Source: Wenyingzhuangia marina
GTDB taxonomy: Bacteria > Bacteroidota > Bacteroidia > Flavobacteriales > Flavobacteriaceae
Direction: 5' to 3'
Assembly (NCBI RefSeq): GCF_900130035.1
Contig: NZ_FQXQ01000007.1
Location: forward strand, 40,890 to 104,889
Length of the DNA stretch: 64,000 nucleotides
Part shown: piece by piece, positions 1-9,453 of the stretch
Position numbering within the stretch: position 1 is the first letter of the stretch
How the letters are laid out: the number at the start of each line of letters is the position of its first letter
The notes under the pieces: generated by a model
Databases searched by the model: none
Told to the model about the DNA's origin: nothing
The model's input: only the letters and a program-made list of their open reading frames with translations
Program-made: the position numbers and the translations under genes

Positions 1-1440
1 GAAAACTTGGTAGATCCTTATATTATGATGGATTTATCAGGAAATGCTATCAAAATGAATGAGGCTGCAGAAAAACTAACTGCTTATCAATTGTCAGATG
101 GTGTGTTAAATTTGATGAAATTAACTTTGCCAGAAGATATTGATTACATTTCTAATTCTTTTAAAACTTTATATGAGACTGGTAGAATTGTAGATTTTGA
201 AATAAAAATAAAAACCAAGACATCAAAAATTAAATTGGTACAAATAAATGCTAGTATAATATATGATGAACATAATAAGCCTATTGCAGCACAAGGAATT
301 TTAAGAGATATTACCTTAAATAAGTTATATGAAAGAAAGCTAGAGGCAGAAAAGCAAAAATACAGTAGTATTATTGCGAATATGAATCTTGGTTTATTAG
401 AAGTTGATAATGATGATAAGGTGCTGTTTGTCAACCAAAGCTTTGAAGAAATGTCAGGTTTTTCAAGTAAAGAATTACTAGGTAAAGTAGCTTCAAGTAT
501 TTTTCTAAAGGATGAATCCAAAGAAAAGTTAGCTATTGAGCACGAAAAAAGAAAGAAAGGTAGTTCTAATTCTTACGAATTGCAGGTGTTTACCAAAACA
601 GGTGAGCCTAGGTTTTGGTTAATTAGTGGAGCACCAAATTACAATCTTAAAGGAGAAATTACAGGATCTATAGGGGTTCATTTAGATATAACAAACCTTA
701 AAAAATTAGAAAAACAAAAAGAAGAACTTTTAGAGGAATTAGCAAAGAGTAATGAAAGTTTAGAGGAATATGCCCATGTAGTTTCTCACGATTTAAAATC
801 ACCTTTAAGAAGTATTAATGCTTTAGTTAGTTGGATTAAAGAAGATAATTTAGAAAATTTAGATGAACTAAGTATTCAGAACATTGTAATGATTGAAAAA
901 ACATTGGAAAAAATGGAACTTTTAATCTCTGATGTTTTAGAGTATTCTCGTGTTGGAGCAGATTTACATCTAGATCAAAAAATCAATATAAATCATTTAC
1001 TTAAAGACCTGTTAGAGGTGATATATGTACCAGCAAACATTCATGTTTCTGTAGAAAATAACCTTCCAATTGTACTAGGGGATAAAGTGAAATTAGAACA
1101 ACTTTTTCAAAATTTATTAAGCAATGCTATTAAGTTTTGTGATAAGGAAAAAGGGGAAATAAAAGTAAGTTGTGTAGATGTTGGTACTCATTTCCAGTTT
1201 GCAATTTCCGATAATGGTATGGGGATAGAAAAGCAATATTTTGAGAAAATTTTTAAAATATTTCATTCCCTCAACGAAAGAAAAGACTCTTCGGGTATTG
1301 GGCTTTCCATCGTTAAAAAAATAGTAGAACTTCATCATGGAAACATCTGGTTAGAAAGTAAAGTAGGAGAGGGAACAATATTTTATTTTACCATAAAAAA
1401 AGAAAATAGCTATGAAAAGAATGCAATTAACAAGAAATGA
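1..1440 (+). CDS. PAS-domain sensor histidine kinase, 5' end cut by window
   Basis: The reading frame is open from base 1. The first available start is a TTG at 7, so the true N-terminus is probably upstream of the window. The protein shows two PAS folds (about residues 1-110 and 115-230), a short coiled linker, and a HisKA/HATPase_c kinase core. The H-box reads SHDLKSPLR, with the His codon at 787-789. The N-box is NLLSNAIKF, the G1 box is DNGMGI and the G2 box is GIGLSIVKK. No membrane segment is visible in the part present, which suggests a cytosolic sensor, though the missing N-terminus could differ. The gene overlaps the next one by 29 bp. Its kinase core resembles that of the kinase at 2545, including near-identical DNA around the H-box, which suggests duplication. 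Confidence 0.9.
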   Translation, partial: ENLVDPYIMMDLSGNAIKMNEAAEKLTAYQLSDGVLNLMKLTLPEDIDYISNSFKTLYETGRIVDFEIKIKTKTSKIKLVQINASIIYDEHNKPIAAQGILRDITLNKLYERKLEAEKQKYSSIIANMNLGLLEVDNDDKVLFVNQSFEEMSGFSSKELLGKVASSIFLKDESKEKLAIEHEKRKKGSSNSYELQVFTKTGEPRFWLISGAPNYNLKGEITGSIGVHLDITNLKKLEKQKEELLEELAKSNESLEEYAHVVSHDLKSPLRSINALVSWIKEDNLENLDELSIQNIVMIEKTLEKMELLISDVLEYSRVGADLHLDQKININHLLKDLLEVIYVPANIHVSVENNLPIVLGDKVKLEQLFQNLLSNAIKFCDKEKGEIKVSCVDVGTHFQFAISDNGMGIEKQYFEKIFKIFHSLNERKDSSGIGLSIVKKIVELHHGNIWLESKVGEGTIFYFTIKKENSYEKNAINKK

Positions 1441-2545
1441 AAAAGGGGAATGGGATTTTATTGGTGAAAAAAAAGATCTTAATAAACCACTGATTTTGGT
1501 GTTTGGAAATAGATTGGTGTTAGAGTCTATTCCTGTATACCAAGAATTAAAAGATATTTTTGAGAATGCTCATATTGTTATTGGTTCAAGTTGTGGAAAT
1601 GTAACTTCGCAATATGTAGAGGATAGTAGTGTAACGGCTACGGCTATTGATTTTGAAAACAGTGAATTTATCATTAAAACCAGTAATGTTTTAAATACAG
1701 ATTTAGATAGTTTTAAAACAGGAAAAGAATTAATTGAACAATTTCCTTTAGAAGGATTAAAATTTGTTTTTGTTGTTTCAGAAGGGAGTTTTATCAATGG
1801 AAGTAAATTAACTGAGGGAATGAAAAGTGTTGTTCCTCAGGATGTATTAATTACAGGAGGTTTGTGTGGAGATTCTGAAAGATTTGAAAGGACCATTGCT
1901 TCGTATAATGAAGAACCTAAAGAAGGTGAAATTATTGCCATTGGATTGTATGGAGAAAGTTTAGAAATTTCTTTTTCTATTTTTGGAGGCTGGACTCCTT
2001 TTGGACCAGAAAGAATTGTGACTAAGTCTGATGGGAATGTATTGTTTGAGCTAGATAACAAACCTGCTTTGGATTTATACAAACAATATTTAGGAGACAA
2101 ATCAAAAGAGTTGCCAAGTGCTGCTTTGTTATATCCTCTAAATGTACAAATTGAAGGAGAAGAACAGTCTATTGTAAGATCTATCTTAAACATAGATAAT
2201 GATAAAAATGCTATGATTTTGGCAGGAGATATTCCTGTAGGTTCTAAGGTTCAATTGATGATGACAAATATTGATAATATAGCCAATGCCTCAGAAATGG
2301 CAGTAAAAAGAGCTAATAAAAACAGAATAAAAGATTCAGAATTGGTTTTGTTTGTAAGTTGTATTGGTCGTAAATTGGTCTTAGATCAAAGAGTAGAGAA
2401 AGAAGTAGAAGAAGTGGTAGATGTTATTGGTAATGTTCCAACCGTTTGCGGTTTTTATTCCTACGGAGAAATAGCTCCTTTTAATGGGGAAAATACATGT
2501 AGATTGCATAATCAAACTATTACAGTTACATTAATTAGCGAATAA
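1412..2545 (+). CDS. FIST domain signal-transduction protein
   Basis: The 377-residue protein fits the FIST family: an N-terminal FIST_N domain (about 25-210) and a C-terminal FIST_C domain (about 220-360). The conserved region with ITGGLCGD is in the first half, and the end holds GFYSYGEIAPF. FIST proteins are predicted intracellular ligand sensors, possibly for amino acids, and are usually coupled to two-component proteins. No signal peptide or membrane segment is seen. The start overlaps the kinase before it, and its stop overlaps the start of the next kinase in a TAATG junction, so translation is probably coupled. Family assignment is by overall pattern; the ligand is unknown. Confidence 0.85.
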   Translation: MKRMQLTRNEKGEWDFIGEKKDLNKPLILVFGNRLVLESIPVYQELKDIFENAHIVIGSSCGNVTSQYVEDSSVTATAIDFENSEFIIKTSNVLNTDLDSFKTGKELIEQFPLEGLKFVFVVSEGSFINGSKLTEGMKSVVPQDVLITGGLCGDSERFERTIASYNEEPKEGEIIAIGLYGESLEISFSIFGGWTPFGPERIVTKSDGNVLFELDNKPALDLYKQYLGDKSKELPSAALLYPLNVQIEGEEQSIVRSILNIDNDKNAMILAGDIPVGSKVQLMMTNIDNIANASEMAVKRANKNRIKDSELVLFVSCIGRKLVLDQRVEKEVEEVVDVIGNVPTVCGFYSYGEIAPFNGENTCRLHNQTITVTLISE

Positions 2546-3597
2546 TGAATTCATTGCTGAAAAGACAAATCAGAAAATATTTGTCAGAAGAACTAACAAA
2601 TCATCCAGATATTAATGTATTTTTAGATGTAATAGATAGATCTTATGATAATTATGATGAGCAATTTATAATGCTACAACGTGCTATGAAAATTAGTTCT
2701 GATGAGTTGTTTGAAGCAAATGGATTATTAAAAAAAGATACAGACAGACAACAACAAATTATTGCTCAGCTTAAAAATGTGGTAGATACTTTAAGAGGAA
2801 GTGAAAATATAGAAGAGGTTGTAGCGCATGAAGTTGAAAAAGAGAGTAAAAAGTTTATGGATTTGATGAGTTTAAAAACCCAAGAAATTGTGGAAATAAA
2901 CAAACAAAGAGAAAAACTTTTAAAAGAACTTGAGCATCAAAATAAAGAGTTAAGTGAGTATGCTCATATGGTTTCTCACGATTTAAAATCACCCCTAAGA
3001 AGTATTGATGCATTAACTGCATGGTTAAAAGAAGATTATGGGTCGGTAATGGATGAGCAGGGAAAGCACACCATTGAATTAATTAGAGCAAATGTAGAAA
3101 AAATGGATGCTTTAGTTACAGGTATTTTGGAGTACTCAACTTTAGGCAAAAAAGAAGAAACTATTTATCCTGTAGATTTAAATTTATTATTAAAAGAAAT
3201 TATAGAATACATAGAGATTCCAGATCATATTGAAGTAAGAGTAAAAGGAGAATTACCTGTTGTGAATGGTGACAAGCATAGGTTACAACAACTTTTTCAA
3301 AATTTAATAGTCAATGCTATTTCTTATAATGATAAAGAAAAAGGATGGGTAGAAATAGGTTATCAACCCAAAGATGATATGTTACAATTTTATGTAAAAG
3401 ATAATGGTAAAGGGATTGATAAGAATTATTTTGAAAAAGTATTTAAAGCTTTTTTTAAGTTAGAAAACAGTCAAAAATCAATAGGTATTGGATTGTCAAT
3501 AGTAAAAAAAATTGTAGAAATTTATAAAGGAAAAATCTGGGTAGACTCAGAGGTGTCAAAAGGTACTACCTTTAATTTTCTAATTAAAAATAAATAG
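2545..3597 (+). CDS. Cytosolic histidine kinase downstream of FIST protein
   Basis: This 350-residue kinase has an N-terminal helical/coiled-coil region (about 1-135) and no PAS domain or membrane segment. A HisKA/HATPase_c core follows. The H-box reads SHDLKSPLR with His145, followed by an N-box (NLIVNAISY), a G1 box (DNGKGI) and a G2 box (GIGLSIVKK). The start overlaps the stop of the FIST gene, so input probably comes from the FIST protein by protein contact. The Hpt gene begins directly after the stop codon, which suggests phosphotransfer to that protein; this partner choice is inferred from gene order. Confidence 0.88.
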   Translation: MNSLLKRQIRKYLSEELTNHPDINVFLDVIDRSYDNYDEQFIMLQRAMKISSDELFEANGLLKKDTDRQQQIIAQLKNVVDTLRGSENIEEVVAHEVEKESKKFMDLMSLKTQEIVEINKQREKLLKELEHQNKELSEYAHMVSHDLKSPLRSIDALTAWLKEDYGSVMDEQGKHTIELIRANVEKMDALVTGILEYSTLGKKEETIYPVDLNLLLKEIIEYIEIPDHIEVRVKGELPVVNGDKHRLQQLFQNLIVNAISYNDKEKGWVEIGYQPKDDMLQFYVKDNGKGIDKNYFEKVFKAFFKLENSQKSIGIGLSIVKKIVEIYKGKIWVDSEVSKGTTFNFLIKNK

Positions 3598-3915
3598 ATG
3601 GAAAAGCCCAATATTGACTACATTAAAGAACTTGCTGGAGGAGATAAAGATTTTGAAAAAAAACTCATAGCAATTATGATTGATGAGTTTCCTACTGAGA
3701 AAGAAAAGTACTATAATAGCTTAGAATTAGAAGATGATAAGTTTATTATAGAAATAGTTCATAAACTTAAGCATAAAATTAGTATTTTGGGTCTGAAAAA
3801 GAGTTATGAAATTGCGGTGGAGTATGAAAATAATCTAAGAGCGGGAAATTCAGATTTGGAAAAAGAATTTAAAGAAACCTTATCTGTTATGACTCAGTTT
3901 TTAGCCTCGCTATAA
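3598..3915 (+). CDS. Hpt phosphotransfer protein
   Basis: This 105-residue, all-helical protein carries an Hpt signature reading VHKLKHKISILG. By alignment with the family motif AHxLKG, His55 is the likely phosphorylated residue. Hpt proteins shuttle a phosphoryl group between a kinase or receiver and a response regulator. The gene starts immediately after the kinase stop codon and ends just before the LytTR regulator. It is therefore placed as a possible relay step between them. Neither kinase has a visible receiver domain, so the direction of transfer is unclear. Confidence 0.82.
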   Translation: MEKPNIDYIKELAGGDKDFEKKLIAIMIDEFPTEKEKYYNSLELEDDKFIIEIVHKLKHKISILGLKKSYEIAVEYENNLRAGNSDLEKEFKETLSVMTQFLASL

Positions 3916-3924
3916 ATTGTGAAT

Positions 3925-4653
3925 ATGAATTGTATTATTGTTGATGATGAAGCTACTTCAAGATTGGTAATTAACCAACTTTGTAGTCAAGTAGGAGGAT
4001 TAGAAATAGATGGAGAGTTTTCTAATGCCATTCAAGCTATAAAACACTTAAATCAAAACGAAGTAGATTTGATTTTTCTGGACATACATATGCCAGATTT
4101 TACAGGTTTTGATTTTATCCAAACATTAAAAAATCCACCTAAAATTGTATTAATTACATCCGATACTCAATTTGCTATTGATGCATTTGAGTATGATTGT
4201 ATTGTAGATTATATGGTAAAGCCTATTGCTTTGCCTCGTTTTTTAAAGGCAGTTAAAAAGGTTGAAAGTGCTATTTTGTCAAATGAACCTGTTCAAGAGA
4301 GTACCTCTACCAAGAGTACAAAAAAGGAATCGGTAGCATCTGGAAAAGATTTATATGTGAATATTGATAGAAGATTAGTTAAAATTAATATTCCTGATAT
4401 ATATTTAATTGAAGCCAAAGGAGATTATATTCAAATAAAAACAGAAGCTAAAAATTATGTAGTTCATTCTACATTAAAGAAAATAGAAGATAAACTTCCT
4501 GATGATTTGTTTTTAAAGGTACACAGGTCTTACGTTATTAATATTAAAATGATTATTGATATTGAAGACAATAGTGTGTTGATTAAAAAAGATGTAGTAC
4601 CTGTTAGTAGGTCTAATAGACCAGAGTTAATGAAACGATTAAATCTTTTATAA
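3925..4653 (+). CDS. LytTR-family response regulator
   Basis: The N-terminal receiver domain (about 1-115) has the acidic pair in IVDDE and the phospho-acceptor Asp in LDIHMP. The C-terminal LytTR DNA-binding domain (about 140-242) includes the region around LIEAKGDYIQIKT and VHRSYVIN. A GTG at 3919 is also in frame, but the ATG at 3925 gives the usual LytTR-regulator N-terminus MNCIIVDDE and is preferred. It closes the kinase/FIST/Hpt operon and overlaps the convergent gene at 4648 by six bases. Three LytTR-like operators in the adjoining exopolysaccharide-type locus are candidate targets. Confidence 0.92.
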   Translation: MNCIIVDDEATSRLVINQLCSQVGGLEIDGEFSNAIQAIKHLNQNEVDLIFLDIHMPDFTGFDFIQTLKNPPKIVLITSDTQFAIDAFEYDCIVDYMVKPIALPRFLKAVKKVESAILSNEPVQESTSTKSTKKESVASGKDLYVNIDRRLVKINIPDIYLIEAKGDYIQIKTEAKNYVVHSTLKKIEDKLPDDLFLKVHRSYVINIKMIIDIEDNSVLIKKDVVPVSRSNRPELMKRLNLL

Positions 4654-6711
4654 GGTTTTAAAGATTGGCTTTTTAAGAAAATGCCATGTAAATTTTACGC
4701 CAAATTCTGTAAAAGTAAATCCACTAGCGGCTGCCGAAGCAATGTTACTATGGTTGGCAAATCCTTCTAAATAACATTGGTCTGTAAACTTGTATCCTAT
4801 ATTACTTTGAATTCTATAAGTACTTTGCTTTGCTTGTTTTTCAATGTATTGATATCCAATAGCAGTCGTTAAGCCATAGTACCAATTTTTGCTTTTTGCA
4901 ATTCCTCGGTCTTTAATCAAGTTCACAAAAACTTCTATAGCTTTAAATTCAGCGGGACTAAAATAAATAGTAGGTACTTGATTTTTAAAAGTCAAGTATT
5001 GAAAGTTGATTCCCGTTTTTAATGCTGGCTTTGGTAATAAATTATAATACAAAGAGGTGAATAATAAATTTCTAGTGTTGTCATCATTCTGAGTTGTATA
5101 ATAATATTGTGTAAACCATCCTAAGTTAAAGTTGGTGCTTAAATTATAGTTTCCATAAAAGTTATTCTGAATAATTTCTCTGTTTAACAATTCGGCGTTA
5201 AAGTTTTGTAATTCTCTTTTGTAGCCAATATCTAAATGCTGTAATTTAAAAGGTTTGGTTTTAAAAAGGATGTCTGTATAAAACTGATCGTAACTACTTT
5301 TATTCCCATTAATTTTGTTAATTCCCACAGTTCCTAAGAAATTTATTTTAGGATGCAATTGATATCCCAATCCGGCTCCAATTAAATTAGAAGTACTGTT
5401 ATTGTCTGTAACATCATTAATGGCTTTTTTGTATTGATATTGGGTAGACAAGGTAAGTTTAGTGCTCATTGGGAATACAACACGAGAAGTTGAGGTGTAA
5501 GCTTTACTATCTCCATTGTCAAAACTATATCTTGCATCGCTTTCAAAAACAGGAATGTAACTACTGTTTAAATTATTGATAAAATTCAACGCATCTTTTT
5601 GATTTGGAAAATGTACCAACGTTTCTCTAGCAGCCAAATAAGCATTGTTAATTTGTCCGTTGGCTTTTAATGCATTTGCTTTTCCTAAGTTTCCATCAAA
5701 AGAAGTTTCATCATTACTTAAAATAGCATTATAAGTGTTTAGACTTTTGTTAAAATCACCTGTATAAGTGTAAAGAGTTGCTTTTAATCCTAAAATCCAG
5801 TTTTCTTTTTCTTTCCCTTTTGCAATTTCATCAATATATTTTTTTGCTTTTTTATATTTTCTATTCCAAATTAAAGCTTGTGCATATCGCTCTTGAGTAC
5901 TTTTAATATCTTTTTTGGGAGTTGTTTCATCAATTTCAGAAAGTGTTTTGGTGCTAATCTCAAGTGCTTTTTTGTCTTTTTCTTGCAGATGAGCATTTAA
6001 TGCCAATCCATTCTTGGCATGAAAATACAAAGTTGAATCTTGTTGCATTTCTACAAACAATGCTTCTGCTTCTTGATGTTTTTTTGCAATAATATAAGTG
6101 TTGGCTAAATTTAAATAGATATCTCTGTCTTTAGGAAACAATTCCATATCCGTTTTTAAAGTAGCAATGGCTTCTTTGTATTGTTGCTTTTGTTGTTGTT
6201 GATTGGCCAATCCTAAATAAATATACTTTTTAGAAACCATTGCATTTGGGTTGTTCGGTAATACTTCTAAAGCCTTGTTTACATACTCTAAAGCTTTGGT
6301 ATATTCCTTTAAATTAGATAAGGTGTTGGCGTAACCCAACAAGGCGGCAAAACTTTTAGGATTGGTATTTGTTAGTTGTACGTAATATTCTTTTGCTTGA
6401 TTAAATTTTTTACTCCATAGTAAAGACTCTGCATAGTTTAGTTGAATTTCAAAATCACCAGGATAAGTAGTTAGTAATTCCGTAAAAATAGTAACGGCCT
6501 GTTCGGGTTTTCCATTTAGTCCAACCGCTCTACCATAACAAAGTTTGGCTGTTTTGTTTTTGGGGTATTCTTTTAGAATGTTTTCAAAAAATATTTCAGC
6601 TTTTTTGTAATTACCTGTTTCTAGGTAAGTAAAACCAGTTTGCATTTGTTGTGCAAAAGCAATATTTGTGGTAAAAAATAATAGGAAAATAACAAAAGAT
6701 AAATTCTTCAT
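4648..6711 (-). CDS. TPR outer-membrane beta-barrel protein (YaiO-like C-terminus)
   Basis: The 687-residue protein begins with a signal peptide (hydrophobic core then AFAQQ, cleavage near residue 21). Many tetratricopeptide-type repeats follow to about residue 380. The last 300 residues are rich in alternating aromatic strands and end in a typical outer-membrane strand (FTEFGVKFTWHF). The barrel resembles the YaiO family. The overall plan of TPRs plus a barrel resembles exopolysaccharide exporters such as PelB or PgaA. It is divergent from the flippase gene, with an operator between them. A role in polymer export is inferred from architecture and neighbours. Confidence 0.75.
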   Translation of the reverse strand: MKNLSFVIFLLFFTTNIAFAQQMQTGFTYLETGNYKKAEIFFENILKEYPKNKTAKLCYGRAVGLNGKPEQAVTIFTELLTTYPGDFEIQLNYAESLLWSKKFNQAKEYYVQLTNTNPKSFAALLGYANTLSNLKEYTKALEYVNKALEVLPNNPNAMVSKKYIYLGLANQQQQKQQYKEAIATLKTDMELFPKDRDIYLNLANTYIIAKKHQEAEALFVEMQQDSTLYFHAKNGLALNAHLQEKDKKALEISTKTLSEIDETTPKKDIKSTQERYAQALIWNRKYKKAKKYIDEIAKGKEKENWILGLKATLYTYTGDFNKSLNTYNAILSNDETSFDGNLGKANALKANGQINNAYLAARETLVHFPNQKDALNFINNLNSSYIPVFESDARYSFDNGDSKAYTSTSRVVFPMSTKLTLSTQYQYKKAINDVTDNNSTSNLIGAGLGYQLHPKINFLGTVGINKINGNKSSYDQFYTDILFKTKPFKLQHLDIGYKRELQNFNAELLNREIIQNNFYGNYNLSTNFNLGWFTQYYYTTQNDDNTRNLLFTSLYYNLLPKPALKTGINFQYLTFKNQVPTIYFSPAEFKAIEVFVNLIKDRGIAKSKNWYYGLTTAIGYQYIEKQAKQSTYRIQSNIGYKFTDQCYLEGFANHSNIASAAASGFTFTEFGVKFTWHFLKKPIFKTL

Positions 6712-6757
6712 CGATAGCGTTTTATTGATGATTACAAGTTAAGGATAATACCTTGTT

Positions 6758-6791
6758 TATTCACCGTTAGCAAGATGCAATTGAACGAAAT
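6758..6791 (+). promoter_or_regulatory. LytTR-like operator, copy 1
   Basis: TTCACCGTTAGCAA starts at 6760, and a weaker half-site TTGAACGAAA starts at 6781, exactly 21 bp later. The core ACCGTTAG fits the 9-bp LytTR half-site consensus in eight of nine positions. The site lies between the divergent TPR/barrel gene (49 bp away) and the flippase gene (118 bp away). The same layout recurs at 15321 and 16260. Binding is inferred, not shown. Confidence 0.55.
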
Positions 6792-6877
6792 ATAAAAGGT
6801 TTTGAAGGAGGTTTGGGTGAAATTTGTGTCAGATTTAATGAGTAATCTATTAATTTTTAACCAAAAACACCAAAGCT

Positions 6878-8137
6878 ATGTTGTCTATTTCTATCACTAA
6901 AAAACCAATTCTTTCTCAGGAACAATTGTTTATGTTAAGCGTTTTAACGGTTAACGGAGGAAATTATTTGTATAACCTTTTATTAGGTAGAATTTTAGGG
7001 CCAGAACAATTTTCTGATGCAGCTATTTTAATTACTATGTTATTAGTATTGTCGTTTGTTGCCATGACTTTTCAATTAGCGGCAGCAAAGTTTACAGTTA
7101 CTTTATCTGAAACTATTTTTGGAGCTTTTGTAAAAAAGATTTATAAAAACGCAGTGATGGTTGGAATCTTTTTTGGGGCTATGGTAGTAGTTTTTGCAAA
7201 AGATTTACAAGGAATTTTTCATACTTCGTCTTCTATGATGTTTACCATTTTTGGAATTGGAGTGCCGTTGTATTTTTTAATGAGTGTAAACAGAGGTTTT
7301 TTTCAAGGTAAAAAACAATTTAAATTGTTATCTATTACTTATCAAGCAGAAATGTTTACCAGATTAGGACTTACTTTAATTTTAGTATTGTTATTTCATT
7401 CTCAATCATCGGTAGTAATTGCTGTAGGAGTTTTGGTGTCTCTTGTGGTTGGGTTGTTTCCATTAAATTTTGATAAAAAACAATTAACTAGTAAAGTAGT
7501 CTTTCCTAAAAAAGAATTAGCACAAGTAAAAAAGTTTTTTGTGATTACTGCTTTTTATGAATTGTCTCAAATCATCATTAATAACAGTGATATCTTATTG
7601 GTAAAGCATTATTTTGAAGCTTATGATGCTGGGTTATATGCTTCTTTAGCTTTAATAGGTCGTATTGTATATTTTGTTGCGTGGATGTTTGTGATGTTGT
7701 TGTTACCAACGGTAGTTCAACTTAAAAAAGAAGGAAAAGATACTACCAAGGTATTGATGAAATATGTTTCTTATATTGCCATTATTGCCACAACTATTGT
7801 GTTGGCTTGTGCCATGTTTCCAACGTTAATTGTACAAATGTTATTTGGGAACGATTATGTAGAGATAGCTCCACTATTATGGAAGTATGCTTTTGCTACT
7901 GGAATCTTTGCTGTGGCCAATATTTTTGCATACTACTTTTTGTCTTTAGATAAATATATCCCTGTATTAGTATCTGCAATTTTTGGAGCATTGCAAGTTT
8001 TACTAGTCGTTTTTTATCACGCTTCATTAGATCAAGTAGTTCATGTACAAATGTTGGCGATGACTTTTTTGCTATTCACCCAAGTTATTTTCTTTTTCAT
8101 CGATGCTAAGAAAGTATCGACGAATGGTAAAAAATAA
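6878..8137 (+). CDS. Wzx/PelG-like polysaccharide flippase
   Basis: This 419-residue integral membrane protein has about 12 predicted hydrophobic segments. The N-terminal pattern (LLGRILGPEQFSDAA) is typical of the MATE/Wzx oligosaccharide flippase superfamily. Such proteins move lipid-linked glycans across the inner membrane or act in synthase-independent export like PelG. It is followed by a GT4 glycosyltransferase and faces the TPR/barrel gene across a shared intergenic region. The substrate cannot be told from sequence. Confidence 0.85.
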   Translation: MLSISITKKPILSQEQLFMLSVLTVNGGNYLYNLLLGRILGPEQFSDAAILITMLLVLSFVAMTFQLAAAKFTVTLSETIFGAFVKKIYKNAVMVGIFFGAMVVVFAKDLQGIFHTSSSMMFTIFGIGVPLYFLMSVNRGFFQGKKQFKLLSITYQAEMFTRLGLTLILVLLFHSQSSVVIAVGVLVSLVVGLFPLNFDKKQLTSKVVFPKKELAQVKKFFVITAFYELSQIIINNSDILLVKHYFEAYDAGLYASLALIGRIVYFVAWMFVMLLLPTVVQLKKEGKDTTKVLMKYVSYIAIIATTIVLACAMFPTLIVQMLFGNDYVEIAPLLWKYAFATGIFAVANIFAYYFLSLDKYIPVLVSAIFGALQVLLVVFYHASLDQVVHVQMLAMTFLLFTQVIFFFIDAKKVSTNGKK

Positions 8138-8241
8138 AATGCTCTTCAATTCATCTAAAGAAACGAGCTAACTACCTAAAATGATAGTGTTTACCTTTGG
8201 TTATGTTGCAATTTTACATCATAATTAAAACACAAAGCATT

Positions 8242-9453
8242 ATGAAATTAGCAATTGTAACATCGTATCCACCAAGCAAAGTAACTTTAAATGAGTATGC
8301 ATATCACTTGGTAAAAAACTTTAGACAAAAACAAGAAATCTCAGAAATCATCTTATTAACAGATGAAACTCCAGAAGCTAAAGATTTAAATTTTGAAGAG
8401 CAAGGATGTAAAATCACTGTAAAAGAATGTTGGAAATTTAATAGTTATGCAAACATTGTAAATGTAACCAATGCTATTAGCGAAGTACAACCAGATGCAG
8501 TATTGTTCAACTTACAATTCATGAAGTTTGGAGATAAAAAAGTAGCGGCTGCTCTTGGATTGATGTTGCCTTTAATTTGTAGAATTAAAAGAATTCCAAC
8601 CATCGCTTTACTTCACAATATTTTAGAAGAAGTAGATTTAGGAACTGCAGGTTTTACTTCAAATAAAATGATGCAAAAAATATATGGTTTTATCGGAACT
8701 AGCTTAACAAAATTGATTTTACAAGCAGACACAGTTGCGGTAACCATGCAAAAATATGTTGACATTTTAGAATCTAAATACAACGCAAAAAATATAGTTT
8801 TAATTCCACATGGAACTTTTGAAGTATCAGAAAGACCAAGTTTTAAAACTGCTGAAGGACCTTTAAAAGTAATGACTTTTGGAAAGTTTGGAACTTACAA
8901 AAAAGTAGAGTCTATGATTGAGGCTGTAGAAAAAGTAAGAACCAAAACAGGGTTAGATTTGGAAGTGGTAATTGCGGGAACAGATAATCCTAATGTACCT
9001 GGTTATTTAGCAGGAGTTCAAGAACAATACAAACATGTTTCTGGAGTTCGTTTTACAGGATATGTTGAAGAGGAAGAAGTAGCTCCTTTATTCCAAGAGA
9101 GTGCGGTAGTTGTATTTCCTTACACAGCTACAACGGGAAGTTCTGGTGTTTTACATCAAGCAGGAAGTTACGGTAAAGCAGTTGTAATGCCAGACTTAGG
9201 AGATTTGGCTTTATTAGTACAAGATGAAGGATATAAAGGAGAATTCTTTAACCCAACTTGTGTTGATAGTTTGGCAACCGCTATAGAAAATATTGTGGTA
9301 AATGAAGCTTATAGAACTTCTTTAGGAAAAGCAAACTACAGAGCAGCAACAGCATTTCCAATGAGTACTATTGCAGATATGTATATCAATAATTTTGAAT
9401 CTATTTTCTTAAGAAAAGCTCCACAAACAGCTACAAATTCTGTTACGGCTTAG
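8242..9453 (+). CDS. GT4-type glycosyltransferase
   Basis: An upstream in-frame ATG at 8197 gives a poor N-terminus. The ATG at 8242 starts with MKLAIVTSYPPSK, the usual GT-B Rossmann opening, and is preferred. The C-terminal half has a nucleotide-sugar binding region (TFGKFGTYKKVE, VVFPYTATTGSSGVLHQAGSYGKAVV) in which the EX7E region of retaining GT4 enzymes is only partly recognisable. The protein of about 403 residues is cytosolic. It sits between a flippase and a convergent glycoside hydrolase gene whose end it overlaps by 11 bp. It may be the main polymerising or priming transferase of the locus; donor and acceptor are unknown. Confidence 0.85.
   Translation: MKLAIVTSYPPSKVTLNEYAYHLVKNFRQKQEISEIILLTDETPEAKDLNFEEQGCKITVKECWKFNSYANIVNVTNAISEVQPDAVLFNLQFMKFGDKKVAAALGLMLPLICRIKRIPTIALLHNILEEVDLGTAGFTSNKMMQKIYGFIGTSLTKLILQADTVAVTMQKYVDILESKYNAKNIVLIPHGTFEVSERPSFKTAEGPLKVMTFGKFGTYKKVESMIEAVEKVRTKTGLDLEVVIAGTDNPNVPGYLAGVQEQYKHVSGVRFTGYVEEEEVAPLFQESAVVVFPYTATTGSSGVLHQAGSYGKAVVMPDLGDLALLVQDEGYKGEFFNPTCVDSLATAIENIVVNEAYRTSLGKANYRAATAFPMSTIADMYINNFESIFLRKAPQTATNSVTA

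Noticed and set aside
144..521. Antisense ORF within the PAS kinase gene
   Set aside because: It lies wholly opposite a well-supported gene, and its protein has no family pattern; the same holds for the other antisense ORFs in this window (for example 1837-2193, 26083-26442, 46967-47236).
8173..8196. Two TACC(T) units before the GT4 gene as a fourth LytTR-like site
   Set aside because: Spacing is 19 bp rather than 21, and the conserved TTCACCG core is missing.
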